Numbered from the stretch's first letter, positions 1 to 7,876 are shown. The stretch is DNA of 64,000 nt from Luteolibacter yonseiensis (GCF_016595465.1 NZ_JAENIK010000009.1:338044-402043), one strand, 5' to 3'. A program made the numbers and translations. The notes: generated by a model from the letters alone, not told the origin.

Positions 1-1041
1 CTTCAGCGGTAGAATGACTGCTAGCTCCGCCCGCAGGTTGTCCATGAACAGCGGGTTGATCACCTTCAATATGTCGGGTTCGCCGGTGTAGTGGGCCCCG
101 ACTTGACGACGTTCCTTAGGCTCCATTACCCCTTGGAACATCGAGCCGAAAATGGCTGGACTGATTCGAGACCAGTTCAAGTCGGTCGTTGCGAGCAGTG
201 TTTCCCGCATCTTGCTGTCGGTCCCAGCGAAGGGAAGGTGGTCGGCAAAGAGTCTTCCGTTTACGTAAGGAAAGGCGTGAAAATGCTCACCCAAGGTTTT
301 CTGACGTTTGTCTTCGTGGGTGTTCAGGACCGAAAATAGCTGAGCCAATTGTGCCCCAAGGTCGCTGCCATCGTCGCGAGTTTCATTGAGGAGGAAGCTA
401 GCGAATTGGTTGGCTTCGAAAATCTGAGTGTCCTCGGCAAATAGGCAGAAAAGTATGCGGGTGAGGAACTGATCGAGTTGTTCCGAAGGATATCCACCCT
501 CTAGCAGCGCGTCGTGGAGTTCAGCCATTTTCTCGGCCGCCTCGATGTTCACCGGGTCTTGAGGTTTGATTTCGACCTGGCGCATGCCGGCGAGAAATCC
601 AAATGCTTCAACATTTTTCGGAAGGTCTTCGAGCTTGATCTCCCACTGCTTTCCTTCGTCGAGGTCGTGAAGTGCGATGCGGGCGAAATCTGAAAGGATC
701 AGGTAGCGCGGGACTTCAACGCGCCTCCCGGAATTGATCAGCTCCTGTATGTATCCCATGGCCTGGCTTTCCGCCTTGCCGAGATCTTTGCCGGCCGATT
801 TGTGCTCCGCCATCAGCACGCCCTTCCAAAGTAGGTCGATAAAGTGTTTGCCCTGTCCCTCGAGCTTCTTCACCGGGTCCTCAAATGAGGCGACTTCCCG
901 GCGCGTGCGACCGAAAACCTGAAAAAAACCGTCCCAAAAGGATTTTGCCTCGGCGTGTTCTCGGGTTTCCCCCTGCCACTCGTTCGCGAATTTCTGGGCG
1001 CGGTTTCGGATTTCGGCGAGTGAGAGTGTGAGCATTGCCAT
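1..1041 (-). CDS. MmeI-like class I SAM-dependent DNA methyltransferase, N-terminal part (runs off the left edge)
   Basis: The reverse strand is open for 347 codons from an ATG at 1041 (a second ATG lies at 1035) to base 1, with no stop. The N-terminus reads MALTLSLAEIRNRAQKFANE, followed by a segment around EDPVKKLEGQGKHFIDLLWK and then MAEHKSAGKDL. This is the usual amino-terminal domain of MmeI-type type IIG/IIL restriction-modification proteins, in which a PD-(D/E)XK-like nuclease fold precedes the N6-adenine methylase. Near the window edge the motif RRQVGAHYTGEPDILKVINP marks the start of the methylase domain. The SAM and NPPY motifs would lie outside the window, so I cannot tell whether the gene is intact or whether it acts in modification only, restriction-modification or a larger defence system. 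It is the last gene of the leftward run that includes parA. Confidence 0.8.
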   Translation of the reverse strand, partial: MAMLTLSLAEIRNRAQKFANEWQGETREHAEAKSFWDGFFQVFGRTRREVASFEDPVKKLEGQGKHFIDLLWKGVLMAEHKSAGKDLGKAESQAMGYIQELINSGRRVEVPRYLILSDFARIALHDLDEGKQWEIKLEDLPKNVEAFGFLAGMRQVEIKPQDPVNIEAAEKMAELHDALLEGGYPSEQLDQFLTRILFCLFAEDTQIFEANQFASFLLNETRDDGSDLGAQLAQLFSVLNTHEDKRQKTLGEHFHAFPYVNGRLFADHLPFAGTDSKMRETLLATTDLNWSRISPAIFGSMFQGVMEPKERRQVGAHYTGEPDILKVINPLFMDNLRAELAVILPLK

Positions 1042-1200
1042 GGGTTATGAAGGAGTAAGGGGATTTCTGCAAGAGACAGGTTATCGAAGTCATTTTCCCA
1101 TTAGGGAAGGATCACTGAGATACGATCACTGGAAGGTGGGCACATTCCTTGGGCCAAAGAACTGCCGGACGGTGCCTGCTTTTCGTCTGGTTATTCAGGC

Positions 1201-1830
1201 TTACTTGCTGCCGGGAAGCGGTAACCATTGGGGACGTTCCACTACCAGCTCGACAGTCACCCACCGGCGCTCGCCGGTGGGGTTTGTTTCCATCATCTGG
1301 TACGTGCCTGCCGGAAGCATTTGCAGGTGAACCTTGGTGGGCACTCTCCACGAATTTGATTTCCGGTCGGCGATCGCCTCCTGATGAACGATGTCGGCTA
1401 TCCTGTCGCTTTGACGGACGATCTTCGCGGTGATACTGGCGGTCTGGTCTTGCTGTGCCCGGTCAGCGAGTGAATTTTGATACCCCGCCGCACCGAAAAC
1501 AGTCGCGACAATGATCGCTGTCGTCGCGGCCCACTGCCACCGGGGGGAAGACTCGCGCTTGCCCCTGATCCCTTGTTTCCCAAATTGTGCAGGTGACACT
1601 TTGTCCCTGTTGAGAAAGGAATGGATCTCCGATGTTTGGCGGTATACCCGCAGTTCGCCCAGCAGCCGCGGCAATCCTAACTGGTGGGAGTGGAGGCTTG
1701 ATGCATCCAGCTGGGCTCCCACAACCTCCTTATATTCCTCGGGTGTAGCCGCAAGGACACGGGTGCTTATCTCGCGAGGGGATAACCCTCTGAGTTCGGC
1801 GACGGAAGGAATGGGAGCCAGCTTTTGCAT
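1201..1830 (-). CDS. Hypothetical protein with one membrane segment
   Basis: The predicted protein has 209 residues and I do not recognise the family. The first 90 residues are soluble and charged. One hydrophobic helix (around WAATTAIIVATVFGAAGYQ) lies near residues 100-120, and a soluble tail of about 90 residues follows, suggesting a bitopic membrane protein. The ATG lies only 4 bases after the stop of the ParA-like gene, so the two are probably co-transcribed and translationally linked. The gap of about 160 bp to the methyltransferase start holds no other gene. Confidence 0.6.
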   Translation of the reverse strand: MQKLAPIPSVAELRGLSPREISTRVLAATPEEYKEVVGAQLDASSLHSHQLGLPRLLGELRVYRQTSEIHSFLNRDKVSPAQFGKQGIRGKRESSPRWQWAATTAIIVATVFGAAGYQNSLADRAQQDQTASITAKIVRQSDRIADIVHQEAIADRKSNSWRVPTKVHLQMLPAGTYQMMETNPTGERRWVTVELVVERPQWLPLPGSK

Positions 1831-1834
1831 CGGA

Positions 1835-2662
1835 TCAGACGGTTTGATCGGTTTTCTTGGATTTGGCTTTCTCCGAAGGGTCGTCAGGTGGCAGGACCTG
1901 CTGGTATGGGGGCGCGAGCAGTTCAGGGGCTACTTTTCGGACAGCTTCCTCCACCTTCGGGTATGAGTCATTCCAGTAGTCTCCAATCACGTGTAAGCCG
2001 GACAAAGCAGGGCCGCCAGCGGCCGCATATTCCGAAATCTCAGCGAACGGGACCGGCAATTGCTGGCCGATTTCGCGGGCCTCGTCTTCTTCCAGCATCT
2101 CCATCTGGAATACGTGATTCGGCTTCAGGTCGGAAAGTGCTTTGTAGAGGTCAATCGGCTCGGTCTGTTCAGTGGGCTCCGCCCCGAAGTTAACCTGGAT
2201 CCAACGGTCTGGTTTAATATCCTCGTAGGCTTCGATGGCGCCCCCAAGGACGAGGTTGTTTTTACGGACCGGAGCAATCCCGATGACGGTGCAATAACGA
2301 AGGGCACCCGAACGAAGCAGATTATAAATCCCCTTCGTTTTCCCACCCTTGGCGGGCAGATCAATGATGATTGGGCGACCTTCATCAATCGCTTTCTGGA
2401 CAATGAGGGGTAAAACCGCACGAGCCTCCTCGATGGAGTTGATATCCCACGAGAAGACCTCCGGGTTTTCCAGATACTTGCCCTTCTCTGTTGGGTGCGG
2501 AATCAGGATTTGGTTCAGAAGCCCGGGATTCACATCCAGGGCGATGACCAGCGGTTTAACCCCGAGCAGGCTGCAGATGTAGTAAAAGAATGCGAGGATG
2601 GCGGATTTATACGCTCCTCCCTTCGTGTTCATCGCAATAAATACGATTGGTTTCAGTTTCAT
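1835..2662 (-). CDS. ParA/MinD-like partition ATPase
   Basis: This is a 275-residue P-loop ATPase of the ParA type. I chose the ATG at 2662 because it places the deviant Walker A motif (MNTKGGAYKSAI, pattern KGGxxKS) about 10 residues from the N-terminus, as in short class Ib ParA proteins; a longer reading frame upstream gives an unnatural extension. A Walker B-like strand follows (RPIIIDLPAKGG). The start codon overlaps the stop of the upstream small gene (ATGA). Family knowledge: such ATPases move plasmids along the nucleoid together with a small centromere-binding protein. Candidate partners are the two neighbouring small DNA-binding proteins, and a candidate centromere is the phased GATT array at 4184-4428. 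The specific partner is an inference. Confidence 0.82.
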   Translation of the reverse strand: MKLKPIVFIAMNTKGGAYKSAILAFFYYICSLLGVKPLVIALDVNPGLLNQILIPHPTEKGKYLENPEVFSWDINSIEEARAVLPLIVQKAIDEGRPIIIDLPAKGGKTKGIYNLLRSGALRYCTVIGIAPVRKNNLVLGGAIEAYEDIKPDRWIQVNFGAEPTEQTEPIDLYKALSDLKPNHVFQMEMLEEDEAREIGQQLPVPFAEISEYAAAGGPALSGLHVIGDYWNDSYPKVEEAVRKVAPELLAPPYQQVLPPDDPSEKAKSKKTDQTV

Positions 2663-2883
2663 AGTATTTGGCGTTTGTTGTTGAATCCCTCGCGCAGGCA
2701 ATAATTCCTCACACCTTGGCCTGTGACTCTGATCCCGAGATCCTGGGACAGCCGTCGGGCCATGGCATAATAGGGAATTCGTGCCTCCGCCCAATCCCGC
2801 AACCGGGCGTCGAATGCCCTCAGACCGCCCCATTCGAGGCGGGTCGGGTTGGCTTGATTGGTTTGTTCGGGTTGTTTCGACAT
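2659..2883 (-). CDS. Small helix-turn-helix-like protein upstream of parA
   Basis: The product has about 74 residues from the ATG at 2883 (an ATG at 2955 would add 24 residues of poor coding character). The C-terminal half (YYAMARRLSQDLGIRVTGQG, then VRNYCLREGFN) has the spacing of a helix-turn-helix with a recognition helix. It overlaps parA by 4 bases (ATGA), so the two form one translational unit. Its position directly before a ParA-type ATPase suggests a partition adaptor or an autoregulator. The divergent intergenic segment 2884-2974 contains the palindrome TTACGTAA at about 2906-2913, a possible operator. Function is inferred from position only. Confidence 0.6.
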   Translation of the reverse strand: MSKQPEQTNQANPTRLEWGGLRAFDARLRDWAEARIPYYAMARRLSQDLGIRVTGQGVRNYCLREGFNNKRQIL

Positions 2884-2974
2884 AGCTACTTTCGCTGCTT
2901 TTTGGTTACGTAACACAGGACATGGCGTCAAGCAAGATTGACTTGGCTTCTTCAATTAATGAAAGAATTGCCGC

Positions 2975-3355
2975 ATGAAAGAGCCACAGCCTCACGATAA
3001 GCCGGCGAATTCCCGCAATGAACGTCCCGAAACGTCAATGAGGGTGACCCTATCTCTCGGGAAAGACGCCTATGACCGTCTGGATCGCCTGTCCCGTGCA
3101 CTTTCAACCTACGTCCCAGGTGGGGTGTCGCGTTCCGCGGTGCTTCGTGGCCTTTTGGAATTCGCCGAAGAGGCCGCACTTTCCGTTGCTGAGACCAGAT
3201 TGCTGATGCTTAACGCCTCTATCAACAATCCTGTCGGAATTCCAAGCCCGGACTTTAAGCCTTCCGCTGACAATCGCCAGCCGCTGGTGGAGGAAGTGAA
3301 ATTATGGTTCGACCTGAAGGAAAAGATTTTTGCTCAAACCAAATCGGCAAATTAA
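2975..3355 (+). CDS. Ribbon-helix-helix-like small DNA-binding protein
   Basis: The 126-residue protein has a segment at residues 22-66 that starts MRVTLSLGKDAYDRLDRLSR and continues through SRSAVLRGLLEFAEEA. This fits a ribbon-helix-helix fold: a short beta strand followed by two helices with a conserved-type Ser/Arg turn. Such proteins serve plasmids as partition adaptors, copy-number or transfer regulators, or relaxase accessory factors. It is divergent from the HTH-parA operon and converges with the next gene, overlapping it by 4 bases at the 3' end. It is a candidate reader of the phased GATT array 0.8 kb away. The fold is read from pattern only. Confidence 0.6.
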   Translation: MKEPQPHDKPANSRNERPETSMRVTLSLGKDAYDRLDRLSRALSTYVPGGVSRSAVLRGLLEFAEEAALSVAETRLLMLNASINNPVGIPSPDFKPSADNRQPLVEEVKLWFDLKEKIFAQTKSAN

Positions 3356-4191
3356 TGCTTCACACGGAATCGATCCAAATTCACCGGGGCCTTGGTCGTG
3401 AAATCCGTTTTGATAGAGCCGTCCTCGTTTCGAGGGATGCTGGCCAGAACCTCATCCGGCGTGCGTTCAGATGTTCCTTGGCGTCGAGGGGCCACGTCAG
3501 TTGACGAATCGGATGCAGATTCGCCAGACTTCTTAGCGGTCGGAGCCTTTGACTCAACGGGATCCTGCCCGGTAGATGCAGGTCTTGGGTATTCGGCGCG
3601 GGCATTCCCACCTCGATCATCCGTTGAAAGCATTGCGCTTACGCTGGGGGAAGCGAAGGCAGACCGGCCGCCCGTAGCCTCCGACCCAGGGGCAAGTTCT
3701 TTTTCGGGTTGGAATCTTAACCCGCTATAAGAAACCGGACGAGGCCGCCAGCCATTCAGAATCATCTCGTCGGTTGGGTCTCCGTTTTCATCGCGCCACC
3801 GTTGCATGGCGAGTTCGTAGTCGGGGCCTTTCGCGCTGCCCCTGCCCAGAGGTGGAAGATGCAACCACTTCCGGGTTTTGGACAGCAGCGCCTGGGTTTT
3901 TTTCAATTTGGGGTCCGCGAGCGGGCCTTTTCCTTGGTCGGGTTTGAACCGGGAACCGGAGGTGGCACCACCTTCCGCCAGTAGAGCATCGAAGATTTTT
4001 AGTTCGTCGAGGTAGTCCCGAAGTTCAACGGTTTTCCGGAACCGCAGAATCGTGTAAACACAGAGAGGCCGAATTTTCTCTTCCCAGAGAGTCTCACGAG
4101 GATCCTGCCGGGTGGCATCTCGATTCACGAATCCCTGAAATGCGGCCCGGGTGTCGAATGTCGTAGGGTCTGGAATAGCTGGGGATTTCAT
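3352..4191 (-). CDS. Hypothetical protein whose promoter region lies in the phased array
   Basis: The 279-residue protein has no family I recognise. The first 150 residues are charged and probably folded. Residues 150-279 are rich in Ser, Pro, Asp and Lys and look disordered. There is no signal peptide or membrane segment. The start codon lies inside the first GATT repeats (4184 and 4194), so its promoter must sit within or beside the array and may be controlled by whatever binds there. Position between the partition genes and the mobilization region suggests a plasmid maintenance or transfer accessory role, but this is inference. Confidence 0.55.
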   Translation of the reverse strand: MKSPAIPDPTTFDTRAAFQGFVNRDATRQDPRETLWEEKIRPLCVYTILRFRKTVELRDYLDELKIFDALLAEGGATSGSRFKPDQGKGPLADPKLKKTQALLSKTRKWLHLPPLGRGSAKGPDYELAMQRWRDENGDPTDEMILNGWRPRPVSYSGLRFQPEKELAPGSEATGGRSAFASPSVSAMLSTDDRGGNARAEYPRPASTGQDPVESKAPTAKKSGESASDSSTDVAPRRQGTSERTPDEVLASIPRNEDGSIKTDFTTKAPVNLDRFRVKH

Positions 4192-4428
4192 GGGATTAGG
4201 CCAAGATTTGGAAGGGTTGGCAGGGATTTGCCTGCGATTAGATCGGGAGCACGCCGGATTTGAGGTGATTTGATCAAGAATTAACTAGATTTCTTCGCGA
4301 TTTAAATACGATTTATCATGGATTTACCACGATTTCAAGCGATGTTATCTTGATGCCAAGGTATTACTTCGAGATTTACTGAGATTTTCAGGATTCTTCG
4401 GGGATTATCCTAGGATTTTATCGATCGG
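4184..4428. repeat. Helically phased array of GATT/GATTT boxes (candidate centromere or multi-site operator)
   Basis: Boxes starting with GATT occur at 4184, 4194, 4205, 4225, 4236, 4257, 4267, 4288, 4299, 4310, 4321, 4331, 4373, 4383, 4392, 4403 and 4414. GATG or GATC boxes keep the rhythm at 4341, 4352 and 4423. The steps are 9-11 bp or twice that, and 239 bp divided by 23 steps gives 10.4 bp, one helical turn. The sequence between boxes is not conserved, so this is phasing of a short word and not an ordinary tandem repeat. Comparable known designs are the 11-bp-pitch StbA repeats next to the R388 oriT and the short repeats read by ribbon-helix-helix partition proteins. Confidence 0.75.
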
Positions 4429-4558
4429 CGCATGCCGCCCTCATCAGCCGGGTCGCCCCCGAGAGGCTGGTTTGGGATAATCGGCAGAAACGGTAGTGAT
4501 GGCGGTAAAAAATCCGGCACCGTCCGTTATTTTTCATTGATTATTCAATGGGTTATGG

Positions 4559-4582
4559 TATCGTCCGGGTGTCCGGACGATA
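4559..4582. repeat. Perfect 10-bp inverted repeat
   Basis: TATCGTCCGG at 4559-4568 pairs with CCGGACGATA at 4573-4582 around a 4-base loop. No T-tract follows on either strand, so it does not look like a terminator. It lies between the phased array and the relaxase-like gene, where an oriT hairpin or an operator would be expected. The role is unknown. Confidence 0.6.
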
Positions 4583-4685
4583 CCCGGGTTGGTGTCCACA
4601 AAGGACGCCACGGGGGAGCCTTCCGTCAGGAAGGGAGGGCGTCAGCCCCGGGTTCAAGGGGTGCGCCCCTGCCCTCGGAGAGCAA

Positions 4686-4763
4686 AAAGGGGCTCGGTGA
4701 CGCGGTAGCGAAACGAACTATTCAGGAAAAACGCAGTTTTGACTAGGAATAGCGAGCCCCTTT
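4686..4763. other. Large nested stem-loop upstream of the relaxase-like gene (oriT-like or structured RNA)
   Basis: AAAGGGGCTCG (4686-4696) pairs with CGAGCCCCTTT (4753-4763). Inside it, CTATTC (4718-4723) pairs with GAATAG (4747-4752), and AAAAC (4728-4732) pairs with GTTTT (4736-4740) around a GCA loop. The three nested stems make a structure of 78 nt that ends 57 bases before the ATG at 4821. Nested inverted repeats next to a relaxase gene are typical of oriT or single-strand initiation sites, but a regulatory RNA in the leader is equally possible. No nic site could be assigned. Confidence 0.55.
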
Positions 4764-4820
4764 CTTGTCATTCATTACTCTATACTGGCCAATTCTGTTG
4801 GCTTGGTTTATAAGGCTCGC

Positions 4821-6941
4821 ATGAAACGAAAAGGCCCTGATAAAGGAAGCAAGGTGCGGGGAAATCCCAATGGTAAAACATTAAGCCCAACATCGAAGAC
4901 GGTTACGTCCGAAGACATGCTTGAACACATGGGAATAGTGCTGCGCCTGATGAAGGACGCAGCATCCACTCAGAGGCATCACGTTTCCAGACTGCGGAAA
5001 GAACTGGGGCTCCCTCCAAATGCCGCCCTGCCGGATGCCGTTGGCGACAAAGATGGGCATTCCAGGGATTATTTCCCGACGGTTCCAGAGATTGATGGCG
5101 ATACTCTGAAAGATGTGGAGCGGAAAGAGGCGGCGTGTGGGCTGCTGCTGGAAGAAGGTTCGGTCATCGCAGGTCTCAGAATTTACCGCGCCAAAGCAGG
5201 TTCTGGAGAGGACGACGCCTGGTTGGCAAAATCCATTCCGGTTGAGGGAGGCCGGGAATGGGTCAACCACAACAAAAAGCTGATTAAAGAGCGAGCCACC
5301 TATAGCGAATTGAATCGTCTGATTGTGACCGCTGGCGAGGCAATCGGAGAGCGTAAAGGCGAGGACGTCGGTAGGCGGAAGGAGAAGATCAGGTATGCCA
5401 CATCGCCTCTCAAAACAATCACGGCACGGTTGATGCCCCACGAGGCCGAAATCCTCTTTGGCAGCTTGTCCGGGAACGGACTCGACCGGGCGATGGATTC
5501 GCTCAAAAAGGATTTTGAGCATGAAATTGGATGCGAAGTCGCGTCTATGGCGGTTCACCGGATGAGGAACAACGACCTTCACGTTCATGTCCAGTACACG
5601 ATGGTGCTGGAGGTTGAGATGCCCAAGAAGGCGTATGGTCCTCTGAAGAATGAGTGGGAAAAGAAAGCGGTCGATTGCGCAAGGCAGTCCTTGTTTGCTG
5701 AGGGCAAACGCGACTTCCCGGCGGCAGTGGGAAAACGAAAAAAGCTGCTGATCGAGCAGGGCGTGATTCCGCCTCCTCCGAAAAGGACTCGATTTGAAAA
5801 GCAGAAAGGGAACCGGAATCTCAAGACGAATTCCCTTTTGGGTTACTCCTTCAAATTCAAGCTGAATATGCTTCGAGCGGCCCAAGCTTTTCCGGAGGAA
5901 ACAGAGCTGGCTGAAAAAATCGCGCAACGGGGTGACAAAAAGGGCGATTTCAGGGATAAGTTCCTCTTCCGGACCGATGAGGAGATTCAGGCTGAAAGAC
6001 TCGATTATTGGCTGGAACGACGGTGGCGGGAATCGGTGGCGGCTGAGGTCCCGGAAGAAATTCGGGCGCGGCTTCCGGCCGCCGCACTGGAGGAGGCAAG
6101 AAAATATGCGATCCACGGCACGACGCAGGTAGAAGCTTTCCACCTCGAACTTCACCGGGATGCGACGGAGAAGCAGTTAGTGGATTCTGAGACGCAGTTG
6201 ACCCGAATATTGGATGAGGCTGCTGATCTGGAAATCCGGATGGCGAATCTGGCGGCGGAATTACAGAGACAAAATCTAGCGTTGGACCAACGCGTTATCG
6301 AGGTGGAGGGTCGCGAGAATTCCGTTTTGCAAAGCGAGAACGACGCTGAGTTGCGGGGAGTCCGCGCTGCATTTGGTAAGCTGTTTCCGGAGTCCGCTCC
6401 GGTGGCGAATACCCCTGAGGGTATCATCGAGGAAATAAAGATCGGGATCGAGGACGCGGCCCAGGCCGCTGTGGAGAATCAGATGCTGGAGGCACTTGAG
6501 CCTCCGAGTTTGGAAGCGGTAGCTGAAAAAATGGGCTTCGGCCCGGAACCGAACGCTGAGGGACTATTTCGCCTGCCTGAGGGAGGCCTTCACCCCGAAC
6601 GGGTGCTCATCACCGACCGGACATTTGTTCGATCGTTTCCCACGCTGGGAATGGATTCCCCGCAGAAGGGTGAAGGAGTAGTGGAGCTGCTAGCGACAGA
6701 AGAGACGAGAGAATCGATCAAACGCTCAAGATCTCAACTACTCGCCCAGTTACTGAAATGGTTCCCAAACAAAGCGATTGCGCTCGCCAACGAGGCTCTG
6801 GGGGACCGCGCCGGCAAGTTTCTCAGAGAGCTATTGCATCTGGACGCGCCGAAGACTCCGGCGAAGAAGGCCGGCTTGGCAAAAAAGGCCAAGGATGATT
6901 CTCCAGACGGGAATGATCCTTCGTCTCATGAGGGCCAGTAA
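4821..6941 (+). CDS. Putative relaxase/mobilization protein with a three-histidine (HUH-like) motif
   Basis: The product has 706 residues from the ATG at 4821; a TTG at 4803 would add six residues. The only functional motif I see is H-x7-HxH: His246, then His254 and His256 in NNDLHVHVQYTMV. It resembles the metal-binding third motif of MobA/Mob_Pre relaxases (H...HxH flanked by hydrophobic strands). In known relaxases the domain is usually N-terminal, whereas here about 150 residues precede it. Residues of about 460-520 form a coiled coil (AADLEIRMANLAAELQRQN), and the C-terminus is Lys/Ala-rich. A catalytic Tyr cannot be assigned. Context supports mobilization: oriT-like stem-loops lie directly upstream and IncQ-type rep genes lie downstream. 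In RSF1010 the relaxase is fused to the primase, so a primase role is an alternative. Confidence 0.5.
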   Translation: MKRKGPDKGSKVRGNPNGKTLSPTSKTVTSEDMLEHMGIVLRLMKDAASTQRHHVSRLRKELGLPPNAALPDAVGDKDGHSRDYFPTVPEIDGDTLKDVERKEAACGLLLEEGSVIAGLRIYRAKAGSGEDDAWLAKSIPVEGGREWVNHNKKLIKERATYSELNRLIVTAGEAIGERKGEDVGRRKEKIRYATSPLKTITARLMPHEAEILFGSLSGNGLDRAMDSLKKDFEHEIGCEVASMAVHRMRNNDLHVHVQYTMVLEVEMPKKAYGPLKNEWEKKAVDCARQSLFAEGKRDFPAAVGKRKKLLIEQGVIPPPPKRTRFEKQKGNRNLKTNSLLGYSFKFKLNMLRAAQAFPEETELAEKIAQRGDKKGDFRDKFLFRTDEEIQAERLDYWLERRWRESVAAEVPEEIRARLPAAALEEARKYAIHGTTQVEAFHLELHRDATEKQLVDSETQLTRILDEAADLEIRMANLAAELQRQNLALDQRVIEVEGRENSVLQSENDAELRGVRAAFGKLFPESAPVANTPEGIIEEIKIGIEDAAQAAVENQMLEALEPPSLEAVAEKMGFGPEPNAEGLFRLPEGGLHPERVLITDRTFVRSFPTLGMDSPQKGEGVVELLATEETRESIKRSRSQLLAQLLKWFPNKAIALANEALGDRAGKFLRELLHLDAPKTPAKKAGLAKKAKDDSPDGNDPSSHEGQ

Positions 6942-7336
6942 TTGTGGGAAACAAAAACCCGCCTTCGATGGGGAGGCGGGTTGGTGTTCCGGGTGGTTGT
7001 TCCCCGATTTGGTTGCCGGTTTGTGCTCCGAAGGTTGTTCCAGGATTTCAGGATCCATGATTCCAATGTGGCAAGTTCCGCAGATGTTTCAGGTTGGATC
7101 TCCCCAGGGTATCCCAGTTGGGCTACGCGTTCGGGACCACGCGGCGTGCATGGGTAAGCGTCGATCGTGGAAATGTCCCGGCCGAGTGCCTCGGCAATGG
7201 CGATCGTGTTTCGAATGGTACTGATCCACGCGCCTCCGTTTCTGGGCCACGAGGGTGCGCCTCCTCGGTCAGCGGTCCGGTCGAACCAGAAGCTGCCAAA
7301 AATCGAAACGGGTTTTCGAGTGTATTTCCTTTTCAA
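6926..7336 (-). CDS. Small hypothetical protein, paralogue A of a tandem pair
   Basis: The 136-residue protein shares a clear core with the next gene (7595-7861): KYTRKPVSIFGSFWFD, GGAPSW, GGAWI, and TIAIAEALGRD match KYLRKAYSVFGSRWYD, GGTPSW, GGAWI and AIAIAESLGRD. The family is unknown to me. After the core, paralogue A has a longer basic tail. Its last 16 bases overlap the end of the relaxase-like gene tail to tail. Both copies are on the minus strand, which points to local duplication. Confidence 0.6.
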   Translation of the reverse strand: MKRKYTRKPVSIFGSFWFDRTADRGGAPSWPRNGGAWISTIRNTIAIAEALGRDISTIDAYPCTPRGPERVAQLGYPGEIQPETSAELATLESWILKSWNNLRSTNRQPNRGTTTRNTNPPPHRRRVFVSHNYWPS

Positions 7337-7454
7337 TATCTCGGACTTTAGCGGGGTGAAATATTTGGGTTTTAAATAGGCGCAAAGAATTTTTATAAAT
7401 ATTCGGTTGCATTGGATGTCAGGATGCGTTAAGTCTTTCTCGTCCTCCGGAAAC

Positions 7455-7577
7455 GGGGGATGACTCCAGAACTGGCGTAAGTGAGTTCGACTAGTCTTTT
7501 CCCCCTGTCATGGGGGATGGCCCGTAGTTAAACAAAAAATAGCTCCATATGCCGAAAGTTCCCCCTGTCTTGGGGGT
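7455..7577. repeat. Twin CCCCCTGTC(A/T)TGGGGG hairpins between the paralogues
   Basis: CCCCCTGTCATGGGGG begins at 7501 and CCCCCTGTCTTGGGGG at 7561, 60 bases apart. Each has a 5-bp perfect stem and a 6-base loop. A third, weaker GGGGGATG sits at about 7455. The gap between the two small paralogues (7337-7594) holds no other recognisable gene. These may be protein-binding sites, remnants of initiation sites, or a by-product of duplication of the gene pair. Confidence 0.55.
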
Positions 7578-7579
7578 TG

Positions 7580-7612
7580 AAAATTCCACCGCATTTATTG
7601 CGGTGGAATTTT
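7580..7612 (-). terminator. Intrinsic terminator whose first arm lies in the coding end of the 88-aa gene
   Basis: AAAATTCCACCGC (7580-7592) pairs with GCGGTGGAATTTT (7600-7612) around a 7-base loop. Read on the minus strand, the upstream arm encodes the last codons of the 7595-7861 gene and the stop codon falls in the loop. A short U-tract follows in both directions, so it may work bidirectionally. Confidence 0.7.
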
Positions 7613-7861
7613 TCGTTTTAGGAGATCATTGAGTTTTTGCGTGTCCCTACCCAGGGACTCGGCAATAGCTATGGCATTGTGGACAACTTCGATCCATGCA
7701 CCGCCGTTGACCCATGCCCCAGAATTGCTGTGCCATGATGGCGTACCGCCGATCGGTGCGTCCGGGTCGTACCAGCGGCTACCAAAAACTGAGTAAGCTT
7801 TTCGGAGGTATTTGCGTCCTTGATAATCTTCCCACGCTTGTCGCGCCCTATCGACATCCAC
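7595..7861 (-). CDS. Small hypothetical protein, paralogue B of a tandem pair
   Basis: The 88-residue protein starts with GTG at 7861 and shares the core of paralogue A (VFGSRWYD, GGTPSW, SGAWVNGGAWI, AIAIAESLGRD). It carries an extra N-terminal helix (DRARQAWEDYQGRKYL). No signal peptide or membrane segment is seen. It starts 15 bases after the stop of the 92-aa gene, so the two are probably one operon. The conserved aromatic and Gly residues suggest a compact fold, but no function can be assigned. Confidence 0.6.
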   Translation of the reverse strand: MDVDRARQAWEDYQGRKYLRKAYSVFGSRWYDPDAPIGGTPSWHSNSGAWVNGGAWIEVVHNAIAIAESLGRDTQKLNDLLKRKIPPQ

Positions 7862-7876
7862 CGTATTGACGATGGC

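Noticed and set aside
1835..2833. Longer ParA reading frame starting at 2833
   Set aside because: The added 57 residues are Gly/Pro/Arg-rich, overlap the upstream small gene in another frame and displace Walker A from its usual N-terminal position.
4432..4746. 104-codon plus-strand frame before the relaxase-like gene
   Set aside because: It runs through the perfect hairpin and the nested stem-loop and has a low-complexity, unnatural composition.
4881..6155. 424-codon minus-strand frame opposite the relaxase-like gene
   Set aside because: The plus frame is longer, has a more natural composition and a recognisable motif; the minus frame is a shadow.
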